DNA of 10,224 bases from JBBIVB01 sp964567515. Its GTDB lineage: Bacteria > Patescibacteriota > Patescibacteriia > Veblenbacterales > UBA10138. The stretch is taken from NCBI GenBank assembly GCA_964567515.1, contig CAZMMW010000028.1, positions 1 to 10,224 of the forward strand, read 5' to 3'. The position numbers were made by a program, and so were the translations under genes. Positions 6,325 through 10,224 of this stretch are shown here, piece by piece; positions within the stretch are counted from its first letter, which is position 1, and each line of letters begins with the position of its first letter. The notes beneath the pieces were generated by a model that was given only the letters and a program-made list of their open reading frames with translations, searched no databases and had not been told where the DNA came from.

Positions 6325-8139
6325 ATGCGTAGTATAGTCAAAAATTTTCTTTTGTTTTTCTTGATGTTTTTGCTGTTATACAGTGTTTTTTCATTATTTT
6401 TCAATTACTCTGCGCCAGCTAAGGATGTTGGTATAAATCAGGTGATAGAAGAGTTAGATAAAGGAGAGGTAAAAACCATCGTAGTAACCAACGATCAATT
6501 AACTATTACTTTAAAAAATGGAGATGTTTTAAAAACCAGAAAAGAGACCAATGAATCTTTAGCAGAGTTAACTAAAAATTATGGTTTAGATCCAGCCAAG
6601 TTAAAAGCGGTACAGGTAGAGGTTAAAACTGAATCAGGTTGGAATTTTTGGTTAATGACCATTGTGCCATTTTTACTGCCATTTTTATTGATAGTAGGTT
6701 TTATTTATTTTATGTCCAGGCAGATTCAAGGCGCCAATATGAGGGCTTTGTCTTTTGGTCAATCGCGGGCGCGGGAAATGTCAGGACGTGATAAAAGAAA
6801 AAAAGTTACTTTTAAGGATGTAGCAGGAGTGAAAGAAGCCAAGGCTGAATTACAAGAGGTGGTAGAATTTTTACGTCAGCCAGTTAAATTTCAGACTTTG
6901 GGCGCCAGGATTCCCAAAGGAGTTTTGTTGGTAGGAACGCCTGGCACAGGCAAAACGTTATTAGCCAGAGCGGTGGCCGGTGAAGCTAATGTGCCATTTT
7001 TTAATATTTCTGGTTCGGAATTTGTGGAAATGTTTGTTGGTGTTGGCGCTTCTCGAGTACGTGATTTATTCACTAAGGCTAAAAAGAACGCCCCTTGTAT
7101 AGTCTTTATTGATGAAATAGATGCGGTTGGTCGTCAGCGGGGAGCAGGTTTAGGAGGTGGCCATGATGAGCGAGAACAAACTTTAAATCAGATTTTAGTG
7201 GAGATGGATGGTTTTGATACAGATACTAATGTCATTATAATAGCAGCAACTAACCGTCCAGATGTTTTAGATCCTGCGCTTTTACGGCCTGGACGTTTTG
7301 ATCGTCGGGTGGTTTTAGACGAGCCGGATATTGCTGACCGACAGGCGATTTTAGAAGTACATGCCAAAGAAAAACCATTGGCCGCAGAGGTTAATTTACG
7401 TGTAATAGCTGAACGTACACCAGGTTTTTCCGGCGCTGATTTAGCTAATTTGCTTAATGAAGCAGCTATTTTAGCAGCCAGACGGAACCAGAAAAAAATT
7501 AATATGGCTGAATGTTTGGAAAGTATTGAGAAAGTAATTTTAGGACCAGAGCGCAGGAGTCATGTATTATCGGAGCGGGAAAAGAAAATTACGGCTTATC
7601 ATGAGGCCGGACATGCTTTGGTGGCACACTGTTTACCAGCGGCCGATCCAGTTCATAAAATTTCTATTATTGCTCGCGGCCAAGCAGCGGGTTATACACT
7701 TAAATTACCTACAGAAGATAAACACATGCACGCTAAGTCAGAATTTGTGGCTGATTTGTCAGTGATGCTGGCCGGACACGCGGTGGAGTCATTAACCTTT
7801 GGAGAGGTTACTACCGGAGCTCATAATGATTTGCAGCAAGCCACCAAATTAGCTAGGCGTTTAGTAACTGAATTTGGTATGAGTGAAAAGTTGGGACCTC
7901 GTTCTTTTGGTCAACGAGAGGGATTAGTTTTTTTGGGTAAAGAAATTCATGAACAAAGAGATTATGGAGAAAAAATTGCCCAAGTCATAGATAGCGAGGT
8001 ATCGAAATTCTTACACGATGCTTACACTAAGGCCCAAGAAATAATTAAAAAAGAAAAAGCTAAATTAGAAAAAATAGTTAAAGTTTTGTTACTTAAAGAA
8101 ACCATTGAGCGGGAAGAGTTTGAAGCCTTGATGGCTTAG
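6325..8139 (+). CDS. ftsH: ATP-dependent zinc metalloprotease FtsH
   Basis: FtsH is a membrane-anchored hexameric AAA+ protease that pulls out and degrades misfolded membrane proteins and short-lived cytosolic regulators. All landmarks are present in 604 aa (E. coli 644): first membrane helix about 7-27, a roughly 80-residue external domain, second helix about 108-130, Walker A GTPGTGKT (204-211), pore loop MFVG (236-239), Walker B IVFIDE (259-264), second region of homology with arginines 321 and 324 (LRPGRFDR), zinc site HEAGH (426-430) and third ligand Asp502 in HNDLQQAT. The C-terminus ends soon after a Lys/Glu-rich helical stretch (about 565-600), slightly shorter than in E. coli. Nothing appears missing. 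It lies 72 bp after the S1 gene with its own promoter. No canonical terminator follows; the next structure is the palindrome at 8210. Confidence 0.97.
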   Translation: MRSIVKNFLLFFLMFLLLYSVFSLFFNYSAPAKDVGINQVIEELDKGEVKTIVVTNDQLTITLKNGDVLKTRKETNESLAELTKNYGLDPAKLKAVQVEVKTESGWNFWLMTIVPFLLPFLLIVGFIYFMSRQIQGANMRALSFGQSRAREMSGRDKRKKVTFKDVAGVKEAKAELQEVVEFLRQPVKFQTLGARIPKGVLLVGTPGTGKTLLARAVAGEANVPFFNISGSEFVEMFVGVGASRVRDLFTKAKKNAPCIVFIDEIDAVGRQRGAGLGGGHDEREQTLNQILVEMDGFDTDTNVIIIAATNRPDVLDPALLRPGRFDRRVVLDEPDIADRQAILEVHAKEKPLAAEVNLRVIAERTPGFSGADLANLLNEAAILAARRNQKKINMAECLESIEKVILGPERRSHVLSEREKKITAYHEAGHALVAHCLPAADPVHKISIIARGQAAGYTLKLPTEDKHMHAKSEFVADLSVMLAGHAVESLTFGEVTTGAHNDLQQATKLARRLVTEFGMSEKLGPRSFGQREGLVFLGKEIHEQRDYGEKIAQVIDSEVSKFLHDAYTKAQEIIKKEKAKLEKIVKVLLLKETIEREEFEALMA

Positions 8140-8209
8140 TACAGCAACGCCTGTTATTCAAGCGAGGTTAAGCGATCTAATTGTTTCTTTTGTGGTTTTG
8201 TTTTTAGTA

Positions 8210-8241
8210 GGGGATTTTTGTCCAGCTGGATAAAAATCCCC
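8210..8241. repeat. Long palindrome with GTCCAGCTGGA core, copy 1
   Basis: A 32-bp inverted repeat reads GGGGATTTTTG, then TCCAGCTGGA, then the matching TAAAAATCCCC; only the G8220/T8231 pair is imperfect, and it would be a G-U pair in RNA. It lies between the convergent ftsH and PaaX-like genes. Neither strand has a T-tract after the stem, so it is not a normal terminator. It shares its core, its G4/C4 ends and the flanking TAAGTT...TGTCAT (8243-8260) with the palindrome at 8905, so the two look like diverged copies of one element of about 50-60 bp. Confidence 0.9.
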
Positions 8242-8308
8242 CTAAGTTAATTATTGTCATCTTGCTGCTGGCGTTATAATCTGGTTAGTTTTGATTTAGA
8301 CTTTATCG

Positions 8309-8845
8309 CTATAGTTGACTGAGGAAATCTTTAGCATGAAAGATATTTACCCACCGTGTCAGTTTCAACTGTCTAATGAATTGTGCTAGTAGGTGGTAAG
8401 TGTCACCTCTGCTTCCCCACACACTTTGTTGAAGCTTAGTAAATCCGCCTTGGCGTAGTAGCAGTCGGAATTGCCGCCGGGCGTGGTTTTGACTTTGCGG
8501 AATATCGAAAATAACGACCGTCGCCAGTTTATCATCACGCGGTTTGGTGGCTTTAAGTTGCATAGCTATACTGGCAGCACGTCCTTTGTCAGTTAAGCCG
8601 ATCATCAGTCGATTACCTATTTTTTGTGCTTTAATATATTTAGTCCGCGCGAGTTGTTTTAAGATCTCTTTTACTTCACGTTGTTTACTGAAACGTTGAT
8701 ATTCCTTTACCAGAGCGTGGCCACCGCGCCAGTACAAACCACGGTTAAATCTAAAGTCATAAAACATAGTGGCAATATCAATCATCGCTTGTCCGGTAGA
8801 GGCTAGAAGTGAAAGCAAAAGTTTGGTAGTGGGTAGACGCGGCAT
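8309..8845 (-). CDS. PaaX-like protein with C-terminal Cas2-fold domain
   Basis: This 178-aa protein has an N-terminal helical/winged-helix-like part (about 5-95, with EVKEILKQLARTKYI and a beta-wing ending GLTDKGRA) and a C-terminal ferredoxin-like Cas2-type domain (about 105-178) marked by VVIFDIPQSQNHARRQFR, Asp114 and GGFTKLQQSVWGS. That C-terminal pattern is the one seen in the PaaX repressor of phenylacetate catabolism and in Cas2. PaaX proper is about 316 aa, so this is a short form without the PaaX C-terminal domain; such short forms are common in Patescibacteria and are often labelled Cas2 or PaaX. No cas1 or CRISPR array lies in the window, so a role in spacer acquisition is not supported. 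DNA-binding regulation is the likelier reading. Its promoter overlaps palindrome copy 2, and copy 1 lies behind it, so autoregulation is plausible. The ATG has no clear Shine-Dalgarno. Confidence 0.8.
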   Translation of the reverse strand: MPRLPTTKLLLSLLASTGQAMIDIATMFYDFRFNRGLYWRGGHALVKEYQRFSKQREVKEILKQLARTKYIKAQKIGNRLMIGLTDKGRAASIAMQLKATKPRDDKLATVVIFDIPQSQNHARRQFRLLLRQGGFTKLQQSVWGSRGDTYHLLAQFIRQLKLTRWVNIFHAKDFLSQL

Positions 8846-8891
8846 AGCAACATTATTTTTAGATTCTTAGAATATAGTATGACTGGAATTC

Positions 8892-8920
8892 AGTATATAG
8901 AGTCGGGGGAAATATGTCCA
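8892..8920 (-). promoter_or_regulatory. Promoter of the PaaX-like gene, -35 box inside palindrome copy 2
   Basis: On the minus strand TGGACA (8920-8915) and TATACT (8897-8892) are 17 bp apart and end about 47 nt before the ATG at 8845. The TGGACA is part of the palindrome's GTCCAGCTGGACA. A protein bound to the palindrome would cover the -35 box, the geometry of a repressor site. A second, weaker -10-like TATATT lies at 8871-8876. Confidence 0.55.
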
Positions 8921-8938
8921 GCTGGACATATTTCCCCC
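8905..8938. repeat. Long perfect palindrome with GTCCAGCTGGAC core, copy 2
   Basis: This is a perfect 34-bp inverted repeat with 17-bp arms: five G's, AAATAT, then GTCCAG mirrored about position 8921/8922. Its centre is 696 bp from that of copy 1. To its right TAAGTT (8944-8949) and TGTCAT (8954-8959) repeat the order seen beside copy 1. It sits upstream of the PaaX-like gene and contains its likely -35 box. As RNA it would form an exceptionally stable hairpin, but no T-tract follows on either strand. Confidence 0.95.
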
Positions 8939-8997
8939 CATTGTAAGTTTTGGTGTCATTGGTGCTAAAGAAATTTAGTGTTGTATTTTTGGAAAAT

Positions 8998-9030
8998 AAA
9001 AAAGAGGGTTGATGTGTTGATCAAACCCTC
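8998..9030 (-). terminator. Intrinsic terminator of the 9147-10089 operon
   Basis: On the minus strand GAGGGTT(T)GATC pairs with GATCAACCCTC-like sequence (GAT + AACCCTC) around a short loop, with one bulged A, then runs into TTTTTT-A-TTTT. It lies 117 bp after the operon's last stop. The stretch in between (9031-9146) holds no convincing open frame but contains a 7-bp hairpin (AAGTGGC/GCCGCTT, 9079-9100, 8-nt loop), so the mRNA has a structured 3' tail. Confidence 0.8.
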
Positions 9031-9146
9031 TAATATTGGTTTGGTTTTATTGACTACCTCACGGCAGTTTTCAATTTCAAGCGGCCAAGTCTTGCCACTT
9101 AACCAGAGGCTAGACTGTTTGTCAGCTAGCTTTGTTTGGATTTTTC

Positions 9147-9524
9147 CTAGGAGTTAGGCCATATGATAACTGGATTTGGATGGGCACACCATTCAATGCC
9201 TCTTAGAGGTGCATCATCTTTAGCATGCAGCTCTTTATAAGTATACAGAATTAATCCTACTTGCAACCACGAATCATCGAACATGTGTATATGGCATTTC
9301 ACAACCTTTATATCAGTTGAGGACCATTGATCCATGAACATTTCATAAGCAACTTTTGTAGCTTCTACCTCCACAACCTGGCCAGAAAAATCATCATGAA
9401 AGCAATGATATAGGAAAGGGATTTTTCCCACTTTCCAGTCCACAATCAGTTCGTCTATAGTGCCCGGATAATTCCAATACCAGTGTTTATATCCGTGCTC
9501 CTCATTACAGAGTATTTTGATCAT
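9147..9524 (-). CDS. Uncharacterized small aromatic-rich protein
   Basis: This 125-aa soluble protein has no membrane helix or signal peptide. It is rich in Trp, Tyr, His and acidic residues, with WYWNYPGTIDELIVDW at 15-30, a central FHDDFSGQVVEVEATK, and HPNPVIIWP near the C-terminus. I recognise no family or catalytic motif. The ATG at 9524 overlaps the end of the preceding gene by 20 nt and has no strong Shine-Dalgarno, so it is probably translated by coupling and functions with its partner. The base composition is higher in G+C than the partner gene by eye. An adaptor or immunity-type role could be imagined but nothing in the sequence shows it. Confidence 0.7.
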   Translation of the reverse strand: MIKILCNEEHGYKHWYWNYPGTIDELIVDWKVGKIPFLYHCFHDDFSGQVVEVEATKVAYEMFMDQWSSTDIKVVKCHIHMFDDSWLQVGLILYTYKELHAKDDAPLRGIEWCAHPNPVIIWPNS

Positions 9525-10089
9525 GCTTTTTTAGTTTCATATCCAACCATTCGTCTAATATAGTCTTAATCTTGTTCCACCTTGCCTCTATTTCTTCCCT
9601 CGAACTGTTCATATATATCTTGAATTCCTCTTTACCTAAAAGATTTTCCAGTTTATTTAGACTCTTAAAGATTAGGGCTAGGGAAACTTTAAAGGCAGGT
9701 GGAAACCCTAGGGCAATAAAGCTTATTGCTGTCGCTTGGCGGTGATATAATATCCGGAGTTCCTTTTTGACTACATTAGTTTGGAGTTTATCTCTCAATG
9801 ACAATTTATTGGCTTCGAAGAATGATTCTTCAAACGCAATTTTTTTAAGAAAATCATCGAATGTTATTATACCTTCTGGTATATCGTATATACTAGTAGG
9901 GTTAATTCCTCGTCTATAAAGATCAAAGTGAGATTCTAAGAATTCTTTACATAGATTACATTGAGCTAAATGTTCTTTTAATTTATTTAGCGAGATTAAC
10001 CCTATTTTTTCAAAATAAAAATTACAGGGGTTTTTAAATTTATATTTATTTATCATGATAGATAACCTTTTATTTTTTATATTATCCAT
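9505..10089 (-). CDS. Protein with N-terminal HxxxCxxC zinc motif, anti-sigma-factor-like
   Basis: This is a 194-aa, very AT-rich gene. Near the N-terminus lies Cys22, then EHLAQCNLC with His40, Cys44 and Cys47. The H-x3-C-x2-C arrangement with an upstream Cys is the zinc-binding pattern of the ZAS / zf-HC2 domain of many anti-sigma factors and related putative zinc fingers. The rest is mainly helical and charged, with one moderately hydrophobic stretch (about 119-141, ATAISFIALGFPPAFKVSLALIF) that might be a weak membrane helix but is broken by two prolines. No sigma factor gene is adjacent, so an anti-sigma role is unproven; ZAS motifs also occur in unrelated proteins. The ATG at 10089 follows GGAG at 10 nt. 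An internal ATG at residue 12 with AAGG upstream is an alternative. It is the first gene of a two-gene operon with the overlapping 125-aa protein. Confidence 0.7.
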   Translation of the reverse strand: MDNIKNKRLSIMINKYKFKNPCNFYFEKIGLISLNKLKEHLAQCNLCKEFLESHFDLYRRGINPTSIYDIPEGIITFDDFLKKIAFEESFFEANKLSLRDKLQTNVVKKELRILYHRQATAISFIALGFPPAFKVSLALIFKSLNKLENLLGKEEFKIYMNSSREEIEARWNKIKTILDEWLDMKLKKHDQNTL

Positions 10090-10148
10090 TAGTTAGTTAC
10101 TCCAAGACCCCATAAATTAGGAAGGTGGTCCTAAAGAAACTAACTAAT
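10088..10148 (-). promoter_or_regulatory. Leader inverted repeat covering the start codon (possible translational control)
   Basis: An 11-bp perfect inverted repeat, ATTAGTTAGTT (10088-10098) and AACTAACTAAT (10138-10148), brackets the last part of the leader. On the mRNA the downstream arm includes the first two bases of the ATG (10089-10088), and the GGAG ribosome binding site (10103-10100) lies in the enclosed loop. Inside, AGGACC/GGTCTT can form a second stem. Pairing would hide the start codon. It matches no riboswitch class I know. Confidence 0.55.
10100..10103 (-). promoter_or_regulatory. Ribosome binding site (GGAG) of the zinc-motif gene
   Basis: GGAG lies 10 nt before the ATG at 10089 and is the main reason for choosing that start over the internal ATG at residue 12. 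It sits directly beside the leader's inverted repeat arm. Confidence 0.55.
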
Positions 10149-10190
10149 CAGATGTTTGTTAAAAAACGTTCAAAATTACTATAACAGCTT

Positions 10191-10219
10191 ATAATAGCAT
10201 TGGCTTGATTTTTTGTCAA
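10191..10219 (-). promoter_or_regulatory. Sigma70-type promoter of the zinc-motif operon
   Basis: On the minus strand a perfect TTGACA (10219-10214), a 17-bp spacer and TATTAT (10196-10191, five of six) form a strong promoter. The start would be near 10184, leaving a leader of about 95 nt. Any upstream control sites lie beyond the window edge. Confidence 0.75.
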
Positions 10220-10224
10220 GGTGT

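Noticed and set aside
8210..8241. Terminator for ftsH or the PaaX-like gene
   Set aside because: The stem is strong but neither strand has a T-tract after it, and its close relative at 8905 lies in a promoter region.
8254..8280. Plus-strand promoter TTGTCA-15-TATAAT
   Set aside because: The boxes match well but the 15-bp spacer is short and it would only make antisense RNA of the PaaX-like gene; no plus-strand gene follows.
8309..8845. CRISPR-Cas adaptation gene cas2
   Set aside because: No repeat-spacer array, cas1 or other cas gene is present, and the protein has an extra N-terminal winged-helix-like part as in PaaX.
9031..9146. tRNA gene
   Set aside because: A hairpin is present but no acceptor stem, T-arm GTTCRA motif or cloverleaf can be built on either strand.

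Overview
The window reads as a chromosomal segment of a small-genome, AT-rich bacterium. The best fit is a member of the Patescibacteria (candidate phyla radiation). The reasons are a short PaaX-like protein with a Cas2-fold C-terminus, a four-repeat S1 protein, an MBL-hydrolase / small membrane protein / gyrA cluster with gaps of 2-3 nt, and housekeeping genes that start without a visible Shine-Dalgarno a few bases after their promoters. This placement is inference; no rRNA or tRNA is present to confirm it. All nine intact genes stop with TAA or TAG and none with TGA, and none is broken by in-frame TGA, so the standard code applies.

Layout. (1) 1-900: one accessory gene on +, with a textbook promoter, paired upstream repeats, a strong ribosome binding site, a 70-bp array of 14 TNNGG pentamers behind its stop codon, and a hairpin terminator. 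(2) 958-4349: a minus-strand operon of an MBL-fold hydrolase, an 85-aa single-pass membrane protein and gyrA. (3) 4350-4962: an intergenic island holding a small minus-strand transcription unit with its own -10 box, ribosome binding site and terminator; its reading frame is cut by an in-frame TAA. A 12-bp direct repeat lies on both sides. (4) 5035-8139: an S1-domain protein and ftsH on +, each with its own promoter. (5) 8140-8960: a PaaX/Cas2-fold protein on minus, bracketed by two long palindromes that share the core GTCCAGCTGGA; one of them contains the gene's likely -35 box. (6) 8998-10224: a minus-strand operon of a protein with an HxxxCxxC zinc motif and an overlapping unknown 125-aa protein. 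It has a strong promoter, a roughly 95-nt leader whose inverted repeat covers the start codon, and a clean terminator.

Gyrase, S1 and FtsH are core functions (DNA topology, translation, membrane protein quality control). The accessory parts are the short genes with strong expression signals and the repeats around them. The most striking signals are the twin palindromes around the Cas2-fold gene, the TNNGG array, the stop-interrupted small gene and the masked start codon of the last operon. None of these amounts to a proven new system from sequence alone.
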